Below are positions 45,945 to 55,981 of a DNA stretch of 64,000 nucleotides, piece by piece. Below the pieces are notes generated by a model. The model was given only the letters and a program-made list of their open reading frames with translations. It did no database searches and was not told the origin of the DNA. Source of the stretch: Diphasiastrum complanatum (taxonomy: Eukaryota; Streptophyta; Lycopodiopsida; Lycopodiales; Lycopodiaceae); the NCBI GenBank assembly GCA_029204225.1, contig CM055100.1, positions 8,818,713 through 8,882,712 on the forward strand, written 5' to 3'. The number at the start of each line of letters is the position of its first letter. Positions within the stretch are counted from its first letter, which is position 1. A program made the translations under genes and the position numbers.

Positions 45945-46862
45945 ATGGCATCAATGGGTGGTTTTTTGCTTGAAGCTAGTGAAAGACTTACATCCACTAA
46001 TTATGCTACTTGGATAGTTCGAATGGAGTCTTTTCTTGTACTTCATGATCTTTATGACATAGTACTTGAGGTGGAAGTAGAACCTCAAGGAGGAGTTGAG
46101 TTGGTTATGTACAAAAAGAGATGTAGAGTTGCATTACATTGCATAAAAATGAATGTAAGTAATGAACTTTTGAAAGAAATCTCATCTTGTACCACATCCA
46201 AAGAGGCATGGGATTCATTAAAAGCCATTTATGGATCCAAGAACACTTCAAGGATACTCATGCTTAGGAATCAAATCCTTCAAAGCATGAAAGGAAGTAG
46301 TGAAAGTGCCCAAAATTATGTCTTTAGGATCAAATCTTTGAATAAGGAGTTGTCTTCTATAGATGATAAAATCAAAGATGATGAATTAGTTCAAATCATT
46401 TTGAATGGATTAGGAGAAGATTATTCCAATATTGTTCAAATCTTTGCTATTCAAGATTCACTTCCTAGTATTGAAAAACTTCAAAGTGTGCTTGTTAGTG
46501 AGGAGAGTAGAATGCTTCATATCAAAAGTAGGATGAGTTCCTTATCTTTGAATGATGGTGATGAAAAAGCTAACTTTTCTTTGAAAAGCAATAAGAAGAT
46601 ATTTCCATCCAAGAAGACTCAAGACATGGAGATGGAGAACAAAGATGGAGCATCAAGTTCCAAAGGCAAGAGCAAGAATGACAAGAAGAAGCTAAAGTGT
46701 TTCTTTTGTGGAAAAAAGGGACATTTTGCATCCGAGTGCCACAAGAAGAAGAATGCTCAAGAGAAGTACAATCAAGGCAATCTTGTGCTTGAGGAGGAGG
46801 AAGAAGGCAATCTATCTTTGATGGTATCCTCACCACAAACATCTAATCAAGACACTTGGTGA
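45945..46862 (+). CDS. Copia gag with CCHC knuckle
   Basis: I choose the ATG at 45945 (M-A-S-M-G-G-F-L-L-E), because it aligns with the gag start of the minus-strand relative at 25195. The gag core has N-Y-A-T-W and C-T-T-S-K-E-A-W-D-S-L, then a Lys-rich stretch and the knuckle C-F-F-C-x4-H-x4-C near 46699-46740. A TGA at 46860-46862 ends it just before the protease site I-D-S-G-A-S; relatives have Trp (TGG) there, so a single G-to-A change split gag from pol. Confidence 0.88.
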   Translation: MASMGGFLLEASERLTSTNYATWIVRMESFLVLHDLYDIVLEVEVEPQGGVELVMYKKRCRVALHCIKMNVSNELLKEISSCTTSKEAWDSLKAIYGSKNTSRILMLRNQILQSMKGSSESAQNYVFRIKSLNKELSSIDDKIKDDELVQIILNGLGEDYSNIVQIFAIQDSLPSIEKLQSVLVSEESRMLHIKSRMSSLSLNDGDEKANFSLKSNKKIFPSKKTQDMEMENKDGASSSKGKSKNDKKKLKCFFCGKKGHFASECHKKKNAQEKYNQGNLVLEEEEEGNLSLMVSSPQTSNQDTW

Positions 46863-47935
46863 ATTGATAGTGGGGCTAGCTCTCACATGACTCACCAAAA
46901 AGACTACTTTTCTAATCTACTTTCTTACAATAGTTCTAAGAGATTTATCTTCACTGCAAGTGATCAAGAATGTGAGATTGTAGGTGTTGGATCCATTCCT
47001 TTATGTCTAGGATCATCTAAAGAAGTAGATCTAGACAATTTTCTTTATGTACCTTCAATTACAAAGAACTTGTTGAGTGTAGGACAACTTATGGATAGCA
47101 GATTAGCTGTACATTTCAAGCATGGAGCATGTTCTATCTTGAAAGATGATAAATGTATTGCTAGTGGTTTCAAGCAAGGGAGGTTATTTAAATTGGATGC
47201 TAATGTGATGGTTGGAAGTGTGAACATGGCAAGGGAGGAGCTCACTCAAGTGGAATTATGGCACAAAAGGTTAGGCCATCCTAGCTAAAAAGCTATGGAG
47301 ACCATGGCGACAAAGGAGCTAGCAAGAGGACTTCCCAAAACCATATCCAAGTGTGGCAAGCTTTGTGAAGCTTGTGGACTCTCCAGATCTCATAAGCTTC
47401 CTTTCAAGAGATCTTTCATAAGATCTAACTCTCCTCTTGACCTTATACACTCAAATTTCATTCATTTTCACATGAATCAAATGGTGGAGCTCTTATGTAT
47501 GTCACTTTTATTGATTATAAGTCAAGATACTCTTGGGTTTATCTCTTGTCTAAGAAAAGTGAAGTTTTTGAGTCCTTTGTAAAGTTCAAAACTCTTGTGA
47601 AAAAGCAACTTAATACTAGATTGAAAGTATTTAGAAGTGATAATGGAGGGGAGTACATCTCCAATAGGATGAAAGAGTTTTGTGAAACTAATGGCATAAA
47701 GAGAGAGTTTACTTGTACATATACTCCACAACAAAATGGAGTAGCTGAGAGAAAGAATAGGACACTATGTGAGTGTGCTAAAGCTATGAGATTAGATGCA
47801 TCTCTTCATATTTCATTTTGGGGAGAAGCTATTTTATGTGCAGACTTTCTTTGTAATAGAATGACTAATAGTGCAATAAAGGACTTACACCTTATGAAGT
47901 ATTGTTTGGCAAAAAGCCAAATCTTAGTGATTTGA
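46863..47935 (+). pseudogene. Copia protease and integrase, broken
   Basis: Protease site D-S-G-A-S (46866 on); gag-pre-integrase L-L-S-V-G-Q-L and W-H-K-R-L-G-H-P; zinc region C-E-A-C (near 47370); integrase F-I-D-Y-K-S-R, R-S-D-N-G-G-E-Y and Q-Q-N-G-V-A-E-R (47495-47935). A TAG after H-P-S at 47286-47288 and frameshifts near 47480 and 47895 break the frame. Confidence 0.9.
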
Positions 47936-49161
47936 AAGTTTTTGGATGTACTTGTTATGTACATATTCCTTTAGAAACAAGGAAAAAGGAAGATGCCACT
48001 TCTTTCAAAGGCATCTTTGTTGGTTATAGTGAAAGTAAGAAACCTTATAGGAGATATGAACCTATTACAAAAAAAGTTGTTGCTAGTAGAGATGTACTTT
48101 TTGATGAATCTCTCCAAGCCAAAGGAAAGGTGACTTCCAACAACACTCAACTTGTCAAAGATCATGCTATGGCCGAGGAGGAGCTTCATGAAGATGAAGA
48201 CCAAGTGGAACCTACTCCAAGTCCAAGGGTGCCAAGAAGATCAACAAGGACAAGGATTGAGCCATCAAGGCTCACTTATAGTGACAAAGGAAAGCAAAGG
48301 GAAGATTCTCAACTACTCAACTCTTATAATTTCTTGACTACTATGCTTGAAGAACCAACTAGTTTTGAGGAAGCAAATAAGTCTCAATAGAATGCAAGTA
48401 GAGTTTGATGCATTAATGGAAAATCAAACTTGGAAACTTGTTGATTTACCTTATGGAAAGAAGCCTCTTACTTGTAAATGGATATATAGATTGAAATATA
48501 ATCAAGATGGTTCCATTCATAAGTACAAAGCTAGACTTGTAGCAAAAGTTTTTTGCAAGTCAAAGGCATAGATTATGATGAAACCTTTGCACCTGTTGCA
48601 AAGCTTGTGACCATTAGATTAATCATATGTCTTGCAACTTCTTTCAAATGAGAGCTCTTCCAACTTGATGTGACAAATGCTTTCTTGAATGGATTCTTGG
48701 AAGAGGAAATCGACATGTGCCAACCCGAGGGCTTCATCAAAGATGGAGAAGAAGACAAGGTGTGTCTCTTGAAGAAGAGTCTTTATGGACTCAAGCAAGC
48801 ACCAAGAGCATGGTACTCTAGGTTGCATTCCTATCTTATTTCCATTGGATCTGTTGTAAGTTTTTATGAACCTTCATTGTATTACAGATGTAATGATGGA
48901 AAGATCATTATCTTAGTTTTATATGTTGATGACATTATACTCACAGGAAATGATCTAGATGGCATCAAGACTGTAAAAGTTTTCTTGTCTAGTGAATTTA
49001 AGATGGTAGATCTAGGACTTCTTAAAGTTATACTTGGAATAGAAGTCACTAGAAGTAATGATTCTACCTTCATATGTCAATCTAAGTATGCTAGATCAAT
49101 CTTAGCAAGATTTGGCATGATTGATTGTAAAGGAGTTAAACTCCTATGGAACCAAGTATAA
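47896..49161 (+). pseudogene. Copia integrase C-terminus and reverse transcriptase, broken
   Basis: F-G-K-K-P-N-L-S-D-L-K-V-F-G-C, G-I-F-V-G-Y-S, the Pro/Arg-rich linker, E-E-P-T-S-F-E-E-A, then C-K-W-I-Y-R, K-A-R-L-V-A-K, F-A-P-V-A-K, L-D-V-T-N-A-F-L-N-G, Y-G-L-K-Q-A-P-R-A-W and the catalytic Y-V-D-D near 48920-48940. Frameshifts occur near 48385 and 48550, and a TGA near 48649. Confidence 0.9.
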
Positions 49162-49833
49162 AAGTTTCTAAGGAAAGTGATGAAGCATCCTTTGAGGACA
49201 TCACTACCTATAGAATGCTTATTGGTTCCTTGATATACTTAACCATCACTAGACCAGATCTTAGTTTTTGTGTTGGCAGGTTGAGTCAATACATGAAAAG
49301 TCCATTAATATGTCATTGGAAAGGAGCAAAAAGGGTGTTAAGGTACATCTCGGCTACAAAAAACTTTGGCATAGTTTATGAAAGGACTAATATTTGTTTG
49401 AGAGCATATTTGGACTCAAGTTTTTCAGGTGACAAGATGGATCATAAGATCCATAAGTGCATTTGCCACATTCTTATGTGGAGGAGCTATATCTTGGCTT
49501 TCCAAAAAGCAAGATACCATCTCTCTTTCATCAACAGAATCCAAATATAAAGCTATGACAACAACAACAAAGGAGGTTCTTTGGCTTAAAAGGCTTTTGG
49601 AGGAGCTACATGTGATCAAGGATGAAGACATTCCGTACATATATTGTGATAATCAAGCAGCTCAACAACTTGCAAACAATCCAGTCTTCCATGCTCGAAC
49701 AAAACACATCGAGATTGCACATCATTTTGTGAGGGAGAAAGTGCAAGCAAAGGAGATCAAGCTTATTCATGTTTCATCATCAGATTGCATTGCTGATATC
49801 TCACCAAGGCATTGCCTAAAGATCCATATATAA
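49146..49833 (+). pseudogene. Copia RNase H, broken
   Basis: R-M-L-I-G-S-L-I-Y-L-T, T-R-P-D-L-S-F, then after a frameshift near 49430 A-I-S-W-L-S-K-K-Q, L-S-S-T-E-S-K-Y, D-N-Q-A-A, H-A-R-T-K-H-I-E and C-I-A-D-I. The final T-K-P-L is altered. Confidence 0.9.
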
Positions 49834-49901
49834 AATTAAGATTGGCTCTTGGAGTTATAGATAGATCTATGCTGGATTTACCAAGCTAGATTTTTGAGGA
49901 G

Positions 49902-50720
49902 TGTGAAAAATGCAAAAATAAGCTTGGTAGAGGCCAAAAATCTTGTATATATGATAGACACACATGTGTGGAGCCTATTCCCACGTGTGAAACTAGTTTA
50001 CTTCTCATGTATCATAATCATATATGTTGTACATATGATTTAATTCAAGTTCTAGTGGCTAAAATGGCCAAAAACTAGTTTTCTAGAGATATGACACATG
50101 GCACCAATCTAATGATTGCATGAGCCAAATATTTTGAATAGGTGTCACATCCCATGTGTAGAGGACAACTCACACGTGTGGAAATAGCTGAAGTAGGTGA
50201 GTTTTTGCTTTTAGAAGATTTCCATGAAGATCTCCATATAGCAGGAAAATAGACCAAAAATGCCAAAAATGGAAAGTTTTGATCCAAGTGTCAAATTGCA
50301 TGATGGTGACAAGGCATCCTCACACGTGTGAGATCTGATGCATGATCAGTACCTCGAGCTCCAAAAGTGTATATATAGAGGCTTATTTGGCCATAATCAA
50401 TGTGGGACACCAATCTTGGTTTTGGAAGCAATTTTGAGTGATTCTCTTCATTTGTCTACATTTGTTTTGATTGTTTTGAAGTGCTATCAATGTGTACTTG
50501 ATTTTCAGGAAGTCCGTACTCAGACAGTGTTTCACACGTGTGAAATCAGAAAGTACACCTACCTTCAATAAATGATTGTTCTTGTTAGGATTTTGTATCT
50601 AGAATCGATCTAGATTGATCTTAATCTCAAGTAGATTGATAGATCAGGTAATCTAACAACCAATCCCTCTTGAGGATCATATTAGAATTCACTCTTGGTC
50701 CTTTTTGTACTTTTGGCACA
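49902..50720 (+). repeat. 3' LTR (819 bp)
   Basis: Same start and end as 44688-45507, with scattered substitutions and a few indels. TATA box near 50370 and a 16-bp palindrome centred on CACGTG at 50530-50545. Confidence 0.95.
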
Positions 50721-51179
50721 CAACTCCTATAACAGATAACAATTCGGCTTGTCCAACTTCATTACCATTGTGAGTTTCCTTGAGCTTTGAAAACCACTCT
50801 TTCCTTGAAGTCATGTGCTTGGATGCATCACTATCAATGTACCAGATATCCTTGGTTTCATCACTTGTCATTAATGCTGTAATAAACAATTTTGAATTCT
50901 CACCTGTATCATCTTCATATTGATCATCATCGTATTGATGTTGAACAGTATAATTGTCTTCATAATAATAATCATCAAATTGATGTTGATCAGCATAATT
51001 TTCCGCTTGCCCTTTGTTTTTTCTTTGTTCCATCTCCTTCTGTTTCTTGAAGCATTCACGCTCCCAGTGGCCATGTTGTTGATGTAGCTCACCCCTGGGC
51101 AATGATACAAACTTGCAGTCCAATTCATGGGATTAGTATCAGCAATGACAACTATCTTAGAAGCGACATGCTCATCCAC
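50721..51179 (-). pseudogene. Minus-strand Copia gag end and protease, first half of split copy
   Basis: Minus strand reads G-H-W-E-R-E-C-F (the H and C of a CCHC knuckle), a Tyr/Asp/His-rich linker and W-Y-I-D-S-D-A-S-K-H. In the last motif the Gly of the protease D-S-G is replaced by Asp, which should inactivate it. It continues at 44687-44605. Confidence 0.85.
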
Positions 51180-53668
51180 CGAGTCTACTCATGTGTTTTG
51201 ATTGCATGCAAGTTTTCATGACGATGGTTGAGCCATGCATTAAAACGAGAATGGTTGGCGCTCTCTTTCCCAATCAATTTTAGAACTTTAATGCAGTTCT
51301 AATCAAAGATGTCGAGAGCTTCTCTCACCACCAAGGGCAACCGGCGCCCATCTGTGACGAACTGCCACGCTTTCCAAGGATCGAAGTCTACTATGCAGGA
51401 CCCTTTGTCGAAAGGCTTGAGCCCGTCCAACGACATAGAATGGAAAGTTATTCAAGGTGATATTTGCAAAGTCATAAGTGCATCTGAAACGATGGTTGAG
51501 CCATGTACATGAAAAATCTGGGAATCAATGAGAATGATAAGATTGAGCCAGTCACTAAAACGATGCTCGAGCCGTGCACAAAAAGAAGTTTGCATGGAAT
51601 AGCCATGCACTAAAAATGAGACATCAACATTGAGAAAAAGCACAAAACGCATGCAAAAGTTAGAATTACATTATTCTGCATGCAAAAACTTAATTTGAAA
51701 ATTAATTAGCTGCTACGGTTGTTACATTTGCTTATGACTCATGCAAAAGAAAAAAGCTTTTGCTTTTGCTTATGGCTCATGCATTGTTTGCATGACTTGT
51801 AAGATGCATGTTAGTTTAGCCTTCAACAAAAGTTTTTGCCTTAAAAGTTAAAATCACCAACCTTTAATGTTAACTTTTTTTCAAACTCCATTTACCTACC
51901 TCAAACCATACTACATAGTATTGCCTTTGCAAGGCAACCCAAAAATTGAGCAAGCACTCCTTGGATGCAAAACATAGTATTGATAATTGAAAATTAAAAA
52001 GTATTAATAATTGAAGACAAAAAAATGAGGAGAACTTAACAAAGTTGTAATTTATAAACCATGACCCCAACTCGGTGCTCAGGAAAATCGGCAAAGTAAA
52101 AGATTGGAACCGGCGAGTTTAGTGAAAAACCGATATCATAAAATATCTGACGGTTTCAATACAGGCATATATACTTTTTGATGAGCAAAAGCTTTCAAAA
52201 AACCGAGGAATGCAAGTTTTTTAAGATAACTCCAAGGAGGTTTCCAGTCTTCCATAGCACTGCCCCAAGTTCCAACTCTATGCCACATGGGGATGATATT
52301 GGTGAATCATGGCCCCTGATTCGCCAATAAATGGGGCCGCATGGTCCACCACTAAAATCCCATGTGCCATGTGGCAAGGAACGGCAGGCTCAATGCTGTC
52401 AGCGCCCTAAAAGCCACAGTAATACGCCGTATCCTGGATGCCTTTTTGGTGGTCTCGTAATTATTATCTTTAAGTGCTAATTTAAGGTAATTGCCGACAG
52501 TAGGTAGGAAGTCACATCCAAAAACTAAAACCAGACCGTCGAAATGCGACCTGACAACCTGACATATTATGACCGGTCAACTGACATGGACGAAATTACG
52601 ACCGTCGTTTTAGTATTTACTATTTGGGCTTTTAATGTTCAAACTTCAGAAATTAGAATCCTGCTGTCAGAGCTGGTTGGTTAGTCACATGGACTCTCCT
52701 GAATTCTATTATTCTATATGTTAAGTGTTCGGTGATGGATGGGCATTGGGGATCGGGTAGTCATAATCCGATGGAGGAATTGATTATTGGAGGATGGACT
52801 CTAGTCCTGTGGACTAGTGACAAGTGTGGAGAATCGGTGTGGAGACGGGATTCCAATCATTAGAAATTGATTTAGTTGTCTGCCTTTCGTAGAACAAGCT
52901 ACGTGGCCACATGCATACCCTGCACGGGGACAATAGTACACCTGATACGCGATCCAAATCCAATCCCCGATGACCAGCGCTCCTGCAATATGATTAAATT
53001 GACGACTCCATGATCCATGATCCATCATTTCGTGTGTCTGGAGTCTGGACTCTGGCAGACTGGCACCATGCTTGCTGATGGCGCAACGACTAACGACTAG
53101 TAACGAGCGAGACAGACACAGACCTCACTTCAGCGGCGCACGCCGCAGCCTTGCGTTTGGCAAAGCCTCAAGCCTCAAACAGGCCAGGGCCCGCCCAAGG
53201 CCCAAGTTCCGAACACAAAGTTAATAAGAATTGAGTAGACAGTAACCTCAAGAATCGTCCTGATTTGCGAGCCAATGAGCAGGAGGAGGGATGTCCCTTC
53301 ACGTGACACTCCGAGCGAGGCTGCCCGACGACTACAGACTCAGAGTCTCAGACTGACTGAGAAAAAGTGCTTGCGGCGATGCCAGGCGTTGCTGCCGCCC
53401 ATGTGAAACGTTTATTGATTTATTACTACATCACTGTACTCTATAGAATACCTGAATCCGGTTATTCTACACTATAGTCTATAGAGTACCTCGTATTTTT
53501 AGGCACCTTGACGGGTGCTGGCACGCGTCAGGCACTAAGGTTTATCCCATAACCAAATCTTTGGATAAACCAACACTCACATGTCTGCAAGTGGGTGTGA
53601 AGCTGCCCAGCGCCACCTATCGGCGTCACCTGGGCGCTGCCTTGCCCGGTGCCACTTGGTTGGGCGCT
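51180..53668. other. Noncoding DNA between transposon clusters
   Basis: ACGATGGTTGAGCCATG occurs at 51221 and 51489 and as a variant at 51560; GCCATGCA.TAAAA occurs at 51233 and 51602. From 52350 the DNA is less AT-rich, and it holds a 12-bp inverted repeat at 53436-53489. Open frames are short and unrecognised. Confidence 0.45.
53436..53489. repeat. 12-bp perfect inverted repeat
   Basis: GTACTCTATAGA (53436-53447) and TCTATAGAGTAC (53478-53489) flank a 30-base loop. Confidence 0.85.
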
Positions 53669-53798
53669 TGTTGTAAAGCTGACTCGGGTGCACCCAGTGT
53701 GCCTTGTAAGACTCTCAGGGGTAACGCTCCCTATGGTCCCAGAGCAAGTTAGAAAGTCAAGGATTGAGCCTCCGACCTGTGGTGAGTCAGTCAAGTAG
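53669..53798 (+). repeat. Older LTR of the young-element family, left part
   Basis: TGTTGTAAAGCTGACTCGGG on matches the start of the LTR at 54229 with several differences. It is cut after AAGTAG by the element 53799-63813 and resumes at 63814. Confidence 0.88.
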
Positions 53799-54228
53799 TG
53801 TTGTAAAGCTACCTTTACAAGCTTTACATCCGACGCCATCGGCGCCAGCTATGCCCCGGCGCCAGCAGCGCCCCTGCTGCCCGGCGCCACTGTGACCAGA
53901 ATCCAGCCGGCGCCAAATTCCTATGGCTGAAAATCTTTCATCGGTTCTAGCGGAGTCCAGAGAGCTCAGATCGATGTGCAATCACCTCACACGATCTAGG
54001 CATGATTAAAGGAAGCCTGGAGATGAATAAAATCTAGAGAGAGAAAATGATTTTCTAAAAAGAGAAAATCCTAGAGAGAGAAAAACGTGCTTTACCAGCT
54101 TGGGTAGAGTGCTTGGTATGAGGGGGTGCCGAATCACACCAATACTATAGGGGAGTGCAGGTTGCGACTCAGGGCGAGCTCCAACCAAGTCTCAGCCTCC
54201 CTTGCTAGAATGTTGTCATGGCTCTCGC

Positions 54229-55148
54229 TGTTGTAAAGCTGACTTGGGTGCACCCAGCGTGCCCTGTAAGACTCAAAGGGGTGACACTCCCTAAGGTCCC
54301 AGAGCAAGTTAGAATGTCAAGGACTGAGCCTCCGACCTGTGGTGAGCCAGTCAAGTAGTCACAAAGTCATGAGCTAGCTCTGGAGCTCGAGTCATGGCCT
54401 AGTCAGGAAAGCAGGTTGATTCGGCCGCCGGGACGGCTCCCGGGACCCATGTCCGGGAGCCAGACTGATTCTGCCAGGCTTGCCAGGCTTAATCAACAAA
54501 ATAAAAACTAAGTCCTAAAAAGCGTGCTTTACCAGAAAGCACTATGTTTCAAACCAGAGGGGGTGCGCCGAATCACAGCAGAACTATAGGGGGAGTCCGG
54601 CAGACAGAAACTTGGGCAGCTCAACCAGCGCCAGGAATCCAGTCGCCAGGTCTCAGCTCCCTCTACCAGCACGAGCCAGGCACAATGCCCAGCACGTGTT
54701 GGTGGCCCCGAGACCGGTCAGTCTATGTATGAATGTAACCTCTTCCAAATCTAATAAAGTTGATCCTTGGGGATGATTACCATTTCGGTTTCGCCTCCGG
54801 GACTGGTCCAAGTGGAAGGACCCTTACTACAACCTTTTTGCGTCGCTGGCGCCTAAGGGTCCCTGTCATCGACATGGGGCTTGCCGCTATGCCAATTGGT
54901 CAGTTTGGCGACCACTATGCCTTGGGTTTCATGTGTGGCTTGTCTTTGCCTTTGGTTACCTTTTGGGGACGGATTTTGAGTTGGCTTTCGGGTTGGTTGG
55001 GATTCCAGTTTTCTTAAGTCTGAATGGTTAAGCTTGTTACGATTCTGAGTTGGCTTTTACGTAAGTGCATGATGGATGAATGTTAGACTTAAGCGCGTGT
55101 TGGGGAAACCGCTCAAGTCCCAGCGCCCTTTGAGGCGCCGGCGCAACA
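54229..55148 (+). repeat. 5' LTR of the young element (920 bp)
   Basis: TGTTGTAAAGCTGAC...GGCGCAACA. A GC-rich hairpin lies at 54435-54461 (GGCTCCCGGGAC / GTCCGGGAGCC with a one-base bulge). Confidence 0.96.
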
Positions 55149-55150
55149 TG

Positions 55151-55163
55151 TGGTATCAGAGCC
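55151..55163 (+). promoter_or_regulatory. Primer-binding site (initiator Met tRNA)
   Basis: TGGTATCAGAGCC two bases after the LTR end. Confidence 0.95.
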
Positions 55164-55239
55164 GACTAGCCGGTCAGCTACGCAAGTCTCACAGGGATGG
55201 CCACGTTTTTGGGATTTGTCAGGACAACCGTTGCGCAAG

Positions 55240-55625
55240 GTGCTGCCCACAGTGTAAGCACGGGTGCGTCCACGGTCGGGGTGGTCGGCAGAACGGGGGA
55301 CTTGATGAGTCAAAGTGCTGCCCTCGAGGTTTAAGCACGGTCAGTTCTCGCGGTTCGGGCCTGGCGCTGTCTGCACGTAGGACGGATGAGGCAAAGTGCT
55401 GCCTAGGTAGGTGAAAGCACGGTCTGTACCTTGTGGGGTGCGGGGCGACATATTCGAACTGTACGGGTTAACCATTGATACAGAGATGCTGCTCGAATTC
55501 GGGTGTAAAGCACGGGTGGTTAGCTGCCGGTGCGGGATAGCTGCCGATCGTTTAGCTATAAGGGCTATCGACCAAAAAGTGGTGGGGCGTGACTGAGGCA
55601 ATGTGCTGCTTAATGGTGAAAGCAC
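55240..55625 (+). promoter_or_regulatory. Five-hairpin array in the untranslated leader
   Basis: GTGCT...AGCAC units with 12-15-base loops occur at 55240-55261, 55315-55338, 55396-55420 and 55603-55625; a fifth (55496-55513) has ATGCT as its left arm. Each right arm is followed by GG. They lie between primer-binding site and gag, where a packaging or dimerisation signal would sit; that role is inference. Confidence 0.75.
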
Positions 55626-55981
55626 GGATGGTTGGATGGATGTTTCCCCGTGGGCTAATTCTGTGATAGATTTGTGTGGGCGCGGCTAGGCAAAGGTCCT
55701 ACGTCCGGTCTCAGGGGGGGTTTGTGGCTTGAGAGGGATCCTCTGTGTTTGCTTTGGTTGGTATGTTCCGTTTGTCGTGTGCTTGCTTGGACACAAATGA
55801 CCTGGTTCCTACTTGGCTCTCAGGTGATGTGGGCGTGCTAAGTTTGAGGAAGGGACATTTTCATTGAAGCTGATTTAATAAAGAAGAAAAGAGAGCTGTG
55901 GGGCCTGGCTGACAGAAGGGAGAGCTTCAAATATAAAAAGGATTGAGGCGATAATCTGTTGGAAGTACACCTCTGACTATA

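Larger units (their letters stand above)
44688..50720 (+). mobile_element. Full-length Copia element, TSD CAACT
   Basis: 5' LTR 44688-45507, primer-binding site 45508-45520, gag and pol 45945 to about 49830, polypurine tract TTTTTGAGGAG 49891-49901, 3' LTR 49902-50720. CAACT is duplicated at 44683-44687 and 50721-50725. All Copia domains are present in the order gag, protease, integrase, reverse transcriptase, RNase H, but at least one nonsense codon and several frameshifts break them. It could be the former enzyme source for 36253-40939, with which it shares LTRs. Confidence 0.95.

Noticed and set aside
51309-51512. Small frame of 67 codons as a gene
   Set aside because: Lies among local repeats (ACGATGGTTGAGCCATG) with no motif.
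53528-53839. Minus-strand frames crossing 53528-53981 as genes
   Set aside because: They lie across LTR boundaries and insertion points, so they cannot predate the insertions as units.
54544-55017. Plus-strand frames in the LTR (also at 58872-59345)
   Set aside because: They are LTR sequence; identical frames in both LTRs reflect LTR identity, not selection.
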